From Pseudomonadota bacterium (lineage in GTDB: Bacteria > Pseudomonadota > Gammaproteobacteria > UBA5335): a stretch of 64,000 bases of DNA. The translations under genes were made by a program, and so were the position numbers. Shown piece by piece: positions 43,366 through 54,032 of the stretch. The DNA lies in contig PKDC01000052.1 in NCBI GenBank assembly GCA_002862435.1, positions 41,997 through 105,996 on the forward strand. The letters are read 5' to 3'. Position 1 is the stretch's first letter; every line of letters begins with the position of its first letter. A model generated the notes under the pieces. The model saw only the letters and a list, made by a program, of their open reading frames with translations, did no database searches and had not been told where the DNA came from.

Positions 43366-44720
43366 GAAGCATTCGCTTGCAGTTGCTGGTGGGATTGCTG
43401 GTGGCGATCATGGGATTGGCGCTGCTCGAAGCCGCGTGGAGCTACCGCGACACCTACCACGAAACCGAAGAAATCTTCGACGCCCATCTGGCGCAATACG
43501 CGCGCATCATCCACAACCTCCTGGCCAATCAGATTCCTGAACCACCGGCGCTTCCCTTGGTCTGGCCGTTGCCCTTTGAGGCTGATGAGTATGGCCATCC
43601 CTATGAACGCAAGCTCAATTTCCAGGTGTGGCATGGCGAAATTTTGCTGGCCTATTCCGCAGCGGCGCCGCCGGATCGTTCCTACGCGCCCTTGAGCCCC
43701 GGGTATAGCACGATCCGCCTGGGATCCGATTCGTGGCGCGTATTCAATCTGCCGGATCCGGATCACGGCCTGATGATCCAGGTTGCCGAGCGGGGGGATG
43801 TGCGGGGTGAGATGGCCGAACTGATTGCCCGGCGCACCCTCAGCAAAAGCCTGACCCTGATCCCGCTGATCGCCTTGCTCATCGTCTGGCTGGTGGGGCG
43901 CGGGCTCGCGCCGCTCGGCGCCCTGGACCGTGAGATTGCCGGGCGCAGCGCCCGTCGGCTGCATCCGTTGTCCCTGGGGGCCTTGCCAACGGAATTGCAG
44001 CCCATCGTGGCCACGATCAACGATCTGATGGCACGCCTGGAGCAGGCGCTGGCGCAGGAGCGGCGCTTTACCAGCGATGCGGCCCACGAACTGCGCACAC
44101 CGCTTGGCCTGGTACGTCTGCAGGTCGAGGCATTAAACCGCGCGGCAACGGCGGCGGAACGCGAGGAGGCCCAAGCCCAATTGCTCCATGGAGTTGATCG
44201 ACTGTCGCGCACGGTGACTCAGATGTTGCAACTGGCGCGTCTGGAGCAGGCCCCTGGCGCCTTGCCGCTGAGCACGTTCGACCTGAAAGCGGCCGTGGTT
44301 GCACAGATCGCAGAGTTGGCTCCCATCGCATTGGAAAAAAACCAGGAGCTGGGGCTGGATGGGCCGGATGGCCCTTGTCTCTTGCAAGGGCAGGCTGAAG
44401 CGTTGGCGGTCATGCTGCGCAATCTGTTGGACAACGCCATCCGCTACACGCCCCAAGGCGGGCGCATCGATGTGTCGATTCAGGACGACGGGCCGTATTG
44501 GCTGTTGGTCATCGAGGACAATGGACCCGGCATTCCCGAGGGCTTGCGCCAGCGGGTCTGGGAACGGTTTTTCCGGCCGCCGGGACTGGACGAGCCGGGC
44601 TCGGGCCTGGGGCTGTCCATTGTGCGTCAGGTGCTGGATCTGCATCGCGGCAAAGCATCGCTGGCCACGGGTGCCGATGGGCAGGGACTGCGGGTGGAGA
44701 TCCGGCTGCCCCGGGCCTGA
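43362..44720 (+). CDS. Sensor histidine kinase (QseC-type)
   Basis: RFTSDAAHELRTPLGLVRLQVEAL, LRNLLDNAIRYTPQGGRIDV, GSGLGLSIVRQVL; GTG start overlaps upstream stop. Confidence 0.9.
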   Translation: MRSIRLQLLVGLLVAIMGLALLEAAWSYRDTYHETEEIFDAHLAQYARIIHNLLANQIPEPPALPLVWPLPFEADEYGHPYERKLNFQVWHGEILLAYSAAAPPDRSYAPLSPGYSTIRLGSDSWRVFNLPDPDHGLMIQVAERGDVRGEMAELIARRTLSKSLTLIPLIALLIVWLVGRGLAPLGALDREIAGRSARRLHPLSLGALPTELQPIVATINDLMARLEQALAQERRFTSDAAHELRTPLGLVRLQVEALNRAATAAEREEAQAQLLHGVDRLSRTVTQMLQLARLEQAPGALPLSTFDLKAAVVAQIAELAPIALEKNQELGLDGPDGPCLLQGQAEALAVMLRNLLDNAIRYTPQGGRIDVSIQDDGPYWLLVIEDNGPGIPEGLRQRVWERFFRPPGLDEPGSGLGLSIVRQVLDLHRGKASLATGADGQGLRVEIRLPRA

Positions 44721-44790
44721 GCGCCGGGGCAGAGGATTGATTCAGGACGTTGATTAAGGCGAAAGAGCGGTCTGCTGGGCCAGCAGCGCT

Positions 44791-46104
44791 TCAGGGCACG
44801 CGGCGCGGTTTTGCTGGCGCCCGGTTGCCGGTGGCGGCAGGTCGGGCCATCCGGTTCCCGTCGACGCCTTCACGGCGATTCCCGTGCAAACCTTCTGAAC
44901 GACCACCGCCGAAATGACGGCCATCGCCGGCAGGACGCGGCGCAGCGGGACGGTGCACGGTCTCGCCAGCCAAAGGCGCCGAACCCGGCTCGAAGCCAGC
45001 GATCGCCGCTGCCGGGATGTCGCGCCGCAGCAGGCGCTGGATGTCCTTGAGCAAGGGCCGTTCTTCTGCGCTGACCAGCGAGATCGCCTCGCCGCTGCTC
45101 CCCGCCCGGCCCGTGCGGCCGATGCGATGCACGTAATCCTCCGGCACATTGGGCAGCTCGTGATTGATCACGTAAGGCAATTGGTCGATGTCGATGCCGC
45201 GCGCGGCAATGTCGGTGGCCACCAACAGGCGCACCTTGCCGGTCTTGAAGTCGGACAGGGCCTTGGTGCGCGCGCTCTGGGACTTGTTGCCATGAATGGC
45301 GGCGGTGTTGATGCCGACATCGGCAAGTTGCTCGGCCAGGCGGTTGGCGCCATGTTTGGTGCGGGTGAACACCAATACCTGATGCCAGTCGCCGGTGGTA
45401 ACCAGATGCGCGATCAGCGCCGTCTTGCGCGACTTGTCGACCGGATGCACGCGCTGGGTAATCTGCGCGGCCGTCGTGTTGCGCGGGGCAACTTCCACCG
45501 TGGCGGGATTGCGCAGCAGGGTTTCCGCCAGGGCGCGGATCTCCGGGTTGAAGGTGGCTGAGAACAACAGCGTCTGGCGTTGTTTGGGCAGCACGGCGAT
45601 CAGGCGGCGAATGTCCCGGATGAAGCCCATGTCGAGCATGCGATCGGCCTCGTCCAGCACCAGCGTCTCGATGCCGGACAGGTCCACGGTACGCTGCTGC
45701 AAATGATCCAGCAGGCGTCCCGGCGTGGCAACGATGAGATCAACGCCGCGCCGCAGCTTCTCGATCTGGGGATAAATCCCCACGCCGCCAAAGATTACCG
45801 CCGAGCGCTGGTGCAGATGGCGGCCATAGGCCTGCACCGAATCGGCCACCTGCGCCGCCAGTTCACGGGTCGGCACCAGGATCAGGGCGCGCGGCGGGAT
45901 GGCCCGTCCGGCCGCCAGTTTTTGCAGGATCGGCAGCACGAATGCCGCGGTTTTGCCGGTGCCGGTCTGGGCTGCCGCGAGCAAGTCGCGACCTTCGAGC
46001 ACCAGCGGGATGGCCTGCAACTGGATGGGCGTAGGGGTGGTGTAGCCTTCGTCGGATAAGGCGCGCAGCAACTCGGGGGCAAGCCCCAGGGACGTGAAAC
46101 TCAT
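44791..46104 (-). CDS. rhlE: DEAD-box RNA helicase RhlE
   Basis: [83 protein letters not shown]. Confidence 0.92.
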   Translation of the reverse strand: MSFTSLGLAPELLRALSDEGYTTPTPIQLQAIPLVLEGRDLLAAAQTGTGKTAAFVLPILQKLAAGRAIPPRALILVPTRELAAQVADSVQAYGRHLHQRSAVIFGGVGIYPQIEKLRRGVDLIVATPGRLLDHLQQRTVDLSGIETLVLDEADRMLDMGFIRDIRRLIAVLPKQRQTLLFSATFNPEIRALAETLLRNPATVEVAPRNTTAAQITQRVHPVDKSRKTALIAHLVTTGDWHQVLVFTRTKHGANRLAEQLADVGINTAAIHGNKSQSARTKALSDFKTGKVRLLVATDIAARGIDIDQLPYVINHELPNVPEDYVHRIGRTGRAGSSGEAISLVSAEERPLLKDIQRLLRRDIPAAAIAGFEPGSAPLAGETVHRPAAPRPAGDGRHFGGGRSEGLHGNRREGVDGNRMARPAATGNRAPAKPRRVP

Positions 46105-46598
46105 GAAATGAAGCTCCTGAAGCCGCCCCATCGCAGATTGTGCGATGCCGGTTCAGGAGGCAAGGCGGAAAAAAGATTTAAAGCAGGCGCCAAATGGCGT
46201 TGCCGGGTTTGACTCTAGAAGCCCAAGAATTGGGCTATTAGGAGGATGCGCAACCGGCGCGCAACGCCAAACCAGCGCGAATCATATCCGATCTGGATGG
46301 CTTGCGCCACCTTGAGCCCCGTATGGCTTCGCATGCGGGCACCAACCCCGGGAGCCCGCTTGTCAAGAATCTGGGGTGATCGATTTTTTTGTTCGCGACC
46401 GAGGGTGGGTCATCGCAGGCCAAAGGGGATGTTTTTTAGGGATGCCTCTGGATGTTGGCGTTTCAGTCTATTTCCAGAAACCGGATGGGCATTCGTCAGA
46501 CTGTTCGGCGGATGCCGGGCAAGGTAAGATCGATTGACATGCCGTTCCAGCCCGGTTCAAGACCTGCCTGCCCATCCATCTTCAAGGGAGCCGACATC

Positions 46599-47648
46599 AT
46601 GACCGATATTGCAGCGCTGTTGGGCGATGAAGCCCAATCCCTCCTGACTCACACCTGTCGCGGCATTGCCAAAGACCGGCTTGAGCTTCCCGGCTCGGAT
46701 TTTGTCGATCGCGTGTTCGTCGCCAGTGATCGCAACCCGACGGTGCTGCGCAACTTGCAGACGCTGTTCGACCATGGTCGCCTGGGTGGCACGGGTTACG
46801 TCTCCATCCTGCCGGTGGATCAGGGAATCGAACATTCCGCTGGCGCTTCCTTCGCGCCCAATCCCGATTTCTTTGATCCCCGCGCCATCTGTGAGCTGGC
46901 ATTGGAGGGCGGGTGCAACGCCGTGGCGTCCACCTATGGGGTACTTGCGATGATGTCGCGCCGCTATGCCCATAAGATTCCTTTCATCATGAAGTTCAAC
47001 CACAACGAAATCCTGAGTTTGCCGGTCCAGTACGATCAGACTCTCTATGCCAGCGTGGATCAGGCCTTCGACATGGGCGCCATCGGTGTGGGAGCCACGG
47101 TGTACTTCGGCGCGCCCGAATCGCGGCGGCAGATCCAGGAAGTGAGCGAGGCCTTTGCGCGCGCCCATGAACTGGGCATGGTGACGATCCTCTGGGCCTA
47201 CACGCGCAACAATGCCTTCAAGCACGAAGGCGTCGATTACCATCTGGCAGCGGATTTGACCGGGCAGGCCAACCACATTGCCTCCACCATCGGCGCGGAC
47301 ATCGTCAAACAGAAGATGGCCGAGAACAACGGTGGCTACAAGGCCGTCAAGTTCGGCAAGACCCACGACAAGGTCTATACGGAACTCACCACCGACCATC
47401 CCATCGACCTTGCTCGTTATCAGGTGGCCAACTGCTACATGGGCCGTTGCGGGCTGATCAATTCGGGTGGCGAGTCCGGCGCCAACGACTTCGCCCAGGC
47501 GGTGCGTACGGCGGTGATTAACAAGCGCGCTGGCGGCATGGGCCTGATTTCCGGGCGCAAGGCGTTCCAGCGGCCGTTTGCGGAAGGCGTTTCCCTGCTG
47601 GAGACGATCCAGGACGTCTATCTGGACAACAGCGTGACGATCGCCTGA
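46599..47648 (+). CDS. Class I fructose-bisphosphate aldolase (DhnA/FbaB type)
   Basis: [69 protein letters not shown]. Confidence 0.88.
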   Translation: MTDIAALLGDEAQSLLTHTCRGIAKDRLELPGSDFVDRVFVASDRNPTVLRNLQTLFDHGRLGGTGYVSILPVDQGIEHSAGASFAPNPDFFDPRAICELALEGGCNAVASTYGVLAMMSRRYAHKIPFIMKFNHNEILSLPVQYDQTLYASVDQAFDMGAIGVGATVYFGAPESRRQIQEVSEAFARAHELGMVTILWAYTRNNAFKHEGVDYHLAADLTGQANHIASTIGADIVKQKMAENNGGYKAVKFGKTHDKVYTELTTDHPIDLARYQVANCYMGRCGLINSGGESGANDFAQAVRTAVINKRAGGMGLISGRKAFQRPFAEGVSLLETIQDVYLDNSVTIA

Positions 47649-47680
47649 CCGTTACTTTTTGCGTCGATGAATAGGGAAGA

Positions 47681-47706
47681 GGCCGGAGTTGTCCGGCCTT
47701 TTTTAT
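47681..47706 (+). terminator. Rho-independent terminator
   Basis: aggccggagttgtccggccttttttat. Confidence 0.85.
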
Positions 47707-47848
47707 GGGAAACGCCGGTTGCGGGAAAAATGCGGGGCGCGCCAGGGATCGATCGCGGTACAACCGGAATGTGCTTTGCCGGGCGCGATGGTGGGCCAGG
47801 GTTAATGGATGCCGCTTTGAAATCGGGGCGGGAGGTTGCTTGTCCTGC

Positions 47849-48319
47849 TCAAGGTTCCAGTTGTTCGGCAATCAGCCGGGCTTGGCGCTCACGCTCATCC
47901 GGCGCACTGGGACCGCGAATAAGCTGGATGGGTTTGGACAGGATCTGGCCGATCAACCCAAGCAGGTCGCGGCGCCGACGGGGCAGCACATGGATATGGC
48001 AATGCGGAACGGTCTGGTGAGCGGCCCGCCCTTCGTTGACGGCGAAATGGATGCCATCCGGGGCAAGCGCGCTGCGCCGCAGGGCCTGGGCGATGCGGTT
48101 GGCCGTTTCCAAGAGGTGTGCCCGCAAGGCGGGGGACAAATCCGCAAGATGTTCGCCATGGGTCTTGGGCATTACCAACACATGGCCCGGTCGCAGGGGA
48201 AAGACATCCATCAAGGCCAGGCAGACATCATCCTCGAAGACCCGGCTGGCAGGAAGTTCCCCCGCGACGATGCGGCAGAAGATGCACTTGGGGCCCTGTG
48301 GCAGGGTTGTTTGACTCAT
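47849..48319 (-). CDS. HIT family protein
   Basis: CIFCRIVAGELPASRVFEDDVCLALMDVFPLRPGHVLVMPKTHGEHLADL...HCHIHVLPRR. Confidence 0.92.
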   Translation of the reverse strand: MSQTTLPQGPKCIFCRIVAGELPASRVFEDDVCLALMDVFPLRPGHVLVMPKTHGEHLADLSPALRAHLLETANRIAQALRRSALAPDGIHFAVNEGRAAHQTVPHCHIHVLPRRRRDLLGLIGQILSKPIQLIRGPSAPDERERQARLIAEQLEP

Positions 48320-48768
48320 GATTGGCCCGCGCCTTCCTGGTTATCCAGCGCCACCAGCAGATCGCAGGGAATCTGTCCCAGCAGGCTTTTGCCCACCGAG
48401 CCACCCCACCAGCGTGCCAGCGTACCGCGATGGCGATGACCCACGACAATCAGATCCGCGCCATATTCCCGGGCCACGGCGCCGATACGCTCGACCGGCT
48501 CGCCGAATTCGATGCGGGTCTGCACCGCCAGACCCAAGGCGACTATGTCCTTGGCCCCTTCTTCCAGGGTCCGACGCGCCGGCGCCTCCAGCGCGTCGGT
48601 CATCTCCGGGGTCACCACGGTTTCGGCCATCGTGAGACCGGTGGGGATGCCCACCACGGCCAAGAGGCACACTTCAGCTTGGCAGAGCTGAGCCAGCTGC
48701 GTCCCCTGATGAAGCACGGCGCGGCCTTCGGGGGAGCCGTTATAGGCGAGCAGGATCCGGTGATACAT
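48316..48768 (-). CDS. Universal stress protein (UspA family)
   Basis: YHRILLAYNGSPEGRAVLHQGTQLAQ...GADLIVVGHRHRGTLARWWGGSVGKSLLGQIPCDLLVAL. Confidence 0.9.
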   Translation of the reverse strand: MYHRILLAYNGSPEGRAVLHQGTQLAQLCQAEVCLLAVVGIPTGLTMAETVVTPEMTDALEAPARRTLEEGAKDIVALGLAVQTRIEFGEPVERIGAVAREYGADLIVVGHRHRGTLARWWGGSVGKSLLGQIPCDLLVALDNQEGAGQS

Positions 48769-50326
48769 GGCGCGTCTCCCGGGTTCGGCCCATCAGCCAG
48801 GCCGGTCCCATAGCCACAAGGAACAACACAGACACGAGTATAAAACCTTCCCGGTAAGCCAAGGTATTGGCCTGGGCGTATATCACCCGCCCCAGAAAGT
48901 CCGCCGCATACCCCTGGGCCAGATCGCCAGGGGCGCCGCCGGCTTGCGATAGCTCGGTCATGCGGTCCATGAGCGCCTGGGTCGAGGGGTTGCCACTGGT
49001 CTGGGTTGCGGTCATTGCGTCCACCATGAAGGCGGTGCGACGCTCCATGAACACGGTCAGCACATTCACCCCGAGCGCGCCTCCCAGTTGGCGCAGGAAG
49101 TTGACGGTACCGGAACCCTGGGCAATTTTCTGCGGATCCACGGCGCGTAGAGAGCCCGCGGTCAGGGCCGGCATGACCAGCCCCAGGCCGATTCGCCCCA
49201 GGGCAATGGCGCAGGCCAGGAAGGCAAAAGAGGTATTGGCGTCCACATCGCGCAGCAACCAGAAGGACAGCGCGAACACGGCCAGTCCGCTCAGTACGGG
49301 ATAGTGAGGTGGCAGCCGATCGGAAAGCCGTCCCGCCAAGGGGAAGATCACGGCCAGCACCAGGCCCGCGGGCATCAGCAACAGCCCCGAACGCGTTGCA
49401 GTAAAGCCCTGGATGGTTTGGACGAAGACCGGGATCAGGTAGGTCGAGCCGAACAGCCCGGCGCCATAGATGAGGGTGACACCAGCGGCCGCTGCGAACT
49501 GGGGGTTGCGGAACAAGCTGAAGTCGAGCAATGGATGGCGGCATTGCCGTTCCCACAACACCAAGCCGATCAAGGCGGCAAGGGACAGCAGCAGCGTCAG
49601 CCCGGTTGGCAGCTCGCTCCAGCCCCAGCGTTGCCCATTGGCGAGCGCGGTCAGCAAGGGAAAGAGTGCAAGCACGATCAACACCAGGCCGATCCCATCC
49701 AGGGGCTGTCGTGGCACGTCGCGCTCGGGTCCGGGCAGCAGCACACTGGCCAGTCCCATGCCGATCAGACAGAACGGCAGGCTCATGAAAAACACATAGC
49801 GCCAACTCAGGTTGTCCACCAGGATGCCGCCCAGCGTGGGCCCCAGCGCGGGGGCGAGAACGACCCCGATGCCGTAGATGCCCATGGCCTGACCGCGCTT
49901 GTCGGGCGGGAACACGCCGAAGATCACCATCATGGCCAGGGGCTGGGTGAGCCCCGCAGCGCCGCCTTGCAGGATGCGGGCAAAGATCAAGGTCTGCTCG
50001 TTGGGGCTCAGGCCGCCCAGCATGGAGCCCACGGAGAACGTGCCGATCGCGATCAGGAAGGCCCCGCGCTGCCCGAAGCGTCCCACCATCCAGGCATTGG
50101 CCAGCATGGTGGAGGTCATGGCGGCGAGGAATCCCGTGGACATCCATTGCGCCTGGGTGGCGCTGATGCCGAACGCGCCCATGATGTCGGGTATAGCGAC
50201 GTTGACGATGGTGGATGACAGCACGGTGGAGATGGTGCCGGTCATGACGGTGAGTGTGGCCAGCCAGCGGTAGGCCGGCCCATAGCGGGCGCTGAGGCGG
50301 GTCAGTTCGGAGACTTCAGTGCTCAA
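48740..50326 (-). CDS. DHA2-family MFS multidrug transporter (EmrB-like)
   Basis: 14-TM MFS: TVLSSTIVNVAIPDIMGAFGISATQAQWMSTGFL..., followed by emrA-like and marR-like genes. Confidence 0.9.
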   Translation of the reverse strand: MSTEVSELTRLSARYGPAYRWLATLTVMTGTISTVLSSTIVNVAIPDIMGAFGISATQAQWMSTGFLAAMTSTMLANAWMVGRFGQRGAFLIAIGTFSVGSMLGGLSPNEQTLIFARILQGGAAGLTQPLAMMVIFGVFPPDKRGQAMGIYGIGVVLAPALGPTLGGILVDNLSWRYVFFMSLPFCLIGMGLASVLLPGPERDVPRQPLDGIGLVLIVLALFPLLTALANGQRWGWSELPTGLTLLLSLAALIGLVLWERQCRHPLLDFSLFRNPQFAAAAGVTLIYGAGLFGSTYLIPVFVQTIQGFTATRSGLLLMPAGLVLAVIFPLAGRLSDRLPPHYPVLSGLAVFALSFWLLRDVDANTSFAFLACAIALGRIGLGLVMPALTAGSLRAVDPQKIAQGSGTVNFLRQLGGALGVNVLTVFMERRTAFMVDAMTATQTSGNPSTQALMDRMTELSQAGGAPGDLAQGYAADFLGRVIYAQANTLAYREGFILVSVLFLVAMGPAWLMGRTRETRHVSPDPARL

Positions 50327-51416
50327 TGGCGATTTCCACCATCATGCCCGGCCGTAATCCGCTTTCGGGATGGTCGAGTTCGACGCGAATCGGCAGGCGC
50401 TGGGTGATCTTGGTGAAATTTCCGCTCGGGTTGGGGTTGGGGATGAGCGCGAACTGACTGGTGGCAGCCTGGCCAAGCGCGCTGACATGACCGATAAACG
50501 TCTGGCCGGGATAGGCATCCACACGGATCTGTACCGGCGCGCCCAGCTTGACGCTGTCGATGCCGGTTTCTTTGACGTTGGCTTCCACCCGGATCGTGCG
50601 CGGGTCATGCATCATCAGCAATCGACGGCCAGGTACGGCATATTCCCCCGCATTGACGAAGGTCTCATCAATGACGCCCGCGACCGGGCTGAGCAGGGAC
50701 AGCTTGCTGCGCTCCAGGCGTTGTTGCGCCAGGGCCGCTTCGGCTTGGGCAATGGCCGCGTCCGTCTCGCCCAGTTCATGTTCCAGGACATCAATGGATT
50801 TGGCCTCTGCCTGGGCCTGTGCCACGCCTGCCTGCGCCACGGCGAGCTGCGCTTCGGCTTCGTGGGTGGATTCCTCGGCTGCCAGGCGCTGGTTCTTGAT
50901 CTGATCCCAGCTTTGCACACTGATCACCTGATCAGGGATCAGGGCGTCGGCCCGCTCGGCATTGCGGCGGGCAAGATCCATGCGCGTCTTCTGAACCGCC
51001 AGGCTGGCTTGGGCGCTATGCAGTCGCGAGGCCGCCATGGCATTTTGCGCGGCGACCGCCTCGCGCTGCTGGCCGATACGGGATTGCAAAGTCGCCCGTT
51101 CCGCGCGCAGTTTCTCCAGCGCAGCCTGGCTCTCGGCCACCGCCACGGTTGCCGTGGCGTCATCCAACTGGACCAGCAGTTCGCCGGCTGCCACGACCTG
51201 GCCTTCAGTGACATTGAGCGCCACGATGCGACCCGCCCGTTCGCTACTTATCGTAATCATGTCGGCCGCTACGCGGGCGTCGTTGGACTGGGTCAGTGTG
51301 AGCTGCCGGTGGATCCAGTGACCGGTCCAGGCCAACAGCAGAATCGCGGCAAGCAGCGCGACCGCAAGGCGGCCGATGCGACGACGGGGGCGGGATATGG
51401 CGGTGGCGTCTGTCAT
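50316..51416 (-). CDS. HlyD/EmrA membrane fusion protein
   Basis: NDARVAADMITISSERAGRIVALNVTEGQVVAAGELLVQLDD; PGQTFIGHVSALGQAATSQFALIPNPNPSGNFTKITQRLPIRV. Confidence 0.92.
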   Translation of the reverse strand: MTDATAISRPRRRIGRLAVALLAAILLLAWTGHWIHRQLTLTQSNDARVAADMITISSERAGRIVALNVTEGQVVAAGELLVQLDDATATVAVAESQAALEKLRAERATLQSRIGQQREAVAAQNAMAASRLHSAQASLAVQKTRMDLARRNAERADALIPDQVISVQSWDQIKNQRLAAEESTHEAEAQLAVAQAGVAQAQAEAKSIDVLEHELGETDAAIAQAEAALAQQRLERSKLSLLSPVAGVIDETFVNAGEYAVPGRRLLMMHDPRTIRVEANVKETGIDSVKLGAPVQIRVDAYPGQTFIGHVSALGQAATSQFALIPNPNPSGNFTKITQRLPIRVELDHPESGLRPGMMVEIAIEH

Positions 51417-51904
51417 GGCTGCGGCTTTTCAATACGTGATGAATGGCGGGGTTTGGTGGACAACTGGTCGGCGTTGGCCAGAATCCTGTCGAGAACGTCT
51501 TGAAATTCGGTGATCTGTTGCTGATCCAGGCCGGCCAGCATTTCCCGACGTAACGCGCGGGCGATGGCATCTACCTCGTTCAAGGCAAGCAGACCCTCGG
51601 CGGTGAGCAACAGATGCTTGGCGCGCCGATCTTGGGGATCGGTGCGGCGTTCCACCAGGCGCCTCGCTTCCAGGTCGTCGAGAATGCGCACCAGGCTTGC
51701 GCCTTCGATGCCGATCGACTGGGCCAGGGCAATCTGCGCGATGCCGTCTCCCAAACGCCGCAAGTGCAACAGGGCCAGCCAGCGGGCTTGGCTGAGCCCA
51801 CTGTCCCGCAGGCGTTCATCCAGCAATTGCCGCCAGCGCCGCGCTGATTCAGCCAGTCGCAGCCCAACTTGGTCGTGAAATACGGTCGCAGAGGTCTCGC
51901 TCAT
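51413..51904 (-). CDS. MarR-family transcriptional regulator
   Basis: LSQARWLALLHLRRLGDGIAQIALAQSIGIEGASLVRILDDLEARRLVERRTDPQDRRAKHLLLT. Confidence 0.92.
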   Translation of the reverse strand: MSETSATVFHDQVGLRLAESARRWRQLLDERLRDSGLSQARWLALLHLRRLGDGIAQIALAQSIGIEGASLVRILDDLEARRLVERRTDPQDRRAKHLLLTAEGLLALNEVDAIARALRREMLAGLDQQQITEFQDVLDRILANADQLSTKPRHSSRIEKPQP

Positions 51905-52026
51905 TCAATTAGGATACTAATTATTTTTTTTGCACTCAATAGGGCGGGAAGCAGGCGTGGACGTTCATTTGGCATCAAGACGCTTGACGTGGCGCGCCAT
52001 GCTGTTAGAATTTCGAATCCACGAAA

Positions 52027-52101
52027 GCGGGAATAGCTCAGTGGTAGAGCACAACCTTGCCAAGGTTGGGGTCGCGAGTTCGAATCTCGTTTCCCGCTCC
52101 A
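52027..52101 (+). tRNA. tRNA-Gly(GCC)
   Basis: gcgggaatagctcagtggtagagcacaaccttgccaaggttggggtcgcgagttcgaatctcgtttcccgctcca. Confidence 0.96.
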
Positions 52102-52200
52102 GATTTGGGTGCGGCCGGCTCCGAAAAGCGCCGGCCGCATTGCATTTGTCTTCCTCTGCGGGGATCATGGCTCATTCGAGCGATCCCCTTCTGTTTTCAT

Positions 52201-52274
52201 GGCTGGGTGGCAGAGTGGTCATGCAGCGGCCTGCAAAGCCGTGTACGTCGGTTCGATTCCGGCCCTAGCCTCCA
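52201..52274 (+). tRNA. tRNA-Cys(GCA)
   Basis: ggctgggtggcagagtggtcatgcagcggcctgcaaagccgtgtacgtcggttcgattccggccctagcctcca. Confidence 0.95.
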
Positions 52275-52403
52275 TCCCACTACGCCGGAAACCGCACAAA
52301 CACTAGTTTTCACCCTTCCTGTGGGGTGCTTCGTGCCGTTTGCAACCGTTGGCTATCGGTAAGTCTGTCGGTAACTTCATCTACCGACGCGGGTATTACG
52401 GTT

Positions 52404-53407
52404 ATGGCACTTACCGACACGGCACTTCGCAATGCGAAGCCTGGGGATAAGCCGCGCAAGCTGGCCGACGGTAGCGGGCTTTATTTGCTGATCTAACCCG
52501 CGGGCGGTAAGTGGTAGTCTATGGCTATCGTTTCGACTGTAACCGTAAACCGCTATCGATGGGCACCTATTCTGACGCCGCTGACCACGGCCGCCAACGC
52601 CGTGACGACGCGCGCCGGTTGCTGTTCTAGGCATCGACTCGGCGAGCACCGCAAGCTGACGCGCGTCAAGCCGCCACAGGATGCAGGGAGCTTCGAGGCA
52701 GTGGAGCGCGGCATTTTCCCCTGGATCGGCGCGAGGAGGGTGGCAAGACACAGCACCCGAACTGCTGGCCGTGCTGCGCAGCATCGAGGCTTGTGGCGGG
52801 CTTGAAACGGCGCACCGCGCGCACCATAACGGTGGCGTCGTGTTTCGCTATGCCGTAGTAACTGGCCGCGCCGAGCCTGACCCGTAGGGGGGGCTACGCG
52901 GTGTCCTGCCGCCGGCCAGCAAACCCCATACGGCTGCCGTCATCGATCTCAAGGCGATAGCCGAGCTGCTGGGCGTCCTGGACGGGTACACGGGAAGCAT
53001 TGTCGCCTGCGCCCCGCACGTAGTGCCGCTTGCCGATTAGGAGCTGACCATCCTGCGCGAGCTGCACCCGCTGACCGGGCACGGCCGCTATGTTGTTCCC
53101 CGGCGCTCGCAGCGCCGACTGGCGTTGGAGCGAGAACACCGTAAACGCCGCCCTGCGCCGGCTGGGATAAGTCAAGGACATGATGAGCGGCCGCGGTTTC
53201 GCATGCTGGCCAGCACCACGCTGCACGAATGAGGCTGGCCGCCCGACATCATCGCACGCAACCTTGTCCATAGTGGGCGCAGAAAGATCAAGACTGTATT
53301 CAACCGCGCACCTGCCGGAACGCCGGAAGATGATCCATGCGTGAGCGGACTACCTGGACGGCCTCAAGGCCGGCGCCGACGTGGTGCCGCTGCGCCGTGG
53401 CGCATGA
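52404..53407 (+). pseudogene. Degenerate P4/CP4-57-type tyrosine integrase
   Basis: Frame-shifted/stop-interrupted remnants in order: MALTDTALRNAKPGDKPRKLADGSGLYLLI*, YGYRFDCNRKPLSMGTYSDAADHGRQRRDDARRLLF*, APELLAVLRSIEACGGLETAHRAHHNGGVVFRYAVVTGRAEPDP, LRELHPLTGHGRYVVP, FRMLASTTLHE*GWPPDIIARNLVHSGRRKIKTVFNRA, YLDGLKAGADVVPLRR. Confidence 0.88.
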
Positions 53408-53766
53408 CTAATCCTATGGATTAGCGGGCTGGCCCGCCGACCTGAATTCAATTCTTGCTCGCGTGGCCACCGCGTTCGAATGGTCGCAAGCCGACGTGGC
53501 CGACTTCCACCAGTCGGCACGGCACGGCGCAGCGCTGAAGACATGGGCGATGCGGTCGGCTTTCTGCGGCATGAAATAGCTAGACTGCCCGTGCCTGGCA
53601 AGGGTGATCGTCACTGCTGAAAGCTGGCAAATGATGGATGTAGTTGATGGGCCGACGACTGAGCAGCAGGCAGAGATTGTCCAGCGCTGCCGGACCGCAC
53701 GTTGATCGTGTTCGTCGAGCAGGGCATGACCGCCTGAACTGCCGGCAGCAGAATACAGCCGCTGTA

Positions 53767-53806
53767 GCCGCTTGAACTGCGCACTGAACTTCCTTCGCTT
53801 CGACAT
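53767..53806 (-). pseudogene. Remnant of IS3-type OrfA transposase N-terminus
   Basis: MSKRRKFSAQFKR then degenerate. Confidence 0.4.
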
Positions 53807-54032
53807 GAACACTCCTCATGGCCTCGATCGACCTTCTCGTAAGCGTCCGTGAAAACGGGGGTGAACCCGGTTGAGGACAGGGTCTGGGCGGTGCAACCTC
53901 TCGCACCGCCTAGAGGCCTGGGCGGGCACACAGGGAATTACTGAACAAGAGCCGCTTGCGGTGTGAAAAAATAACTACAAGAGCTACACTATAGTAGCCT
54001 AAAAAAACTGCCACTCCCCAGGGGCGAAGACC

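Noticed and set aside
46220-46236. Perfect short palindrome agcccaagaattgggct
   Set aside because: Seven-bp stem without T tract or obvious partner gene; not enough to call a terminator or operator.
48612-50147. 511-aa minus-strand ORF
   Set aside because: Alternative frame of the EmrB-like transporter (48740..50326), which has proper TM/MFS motifs.
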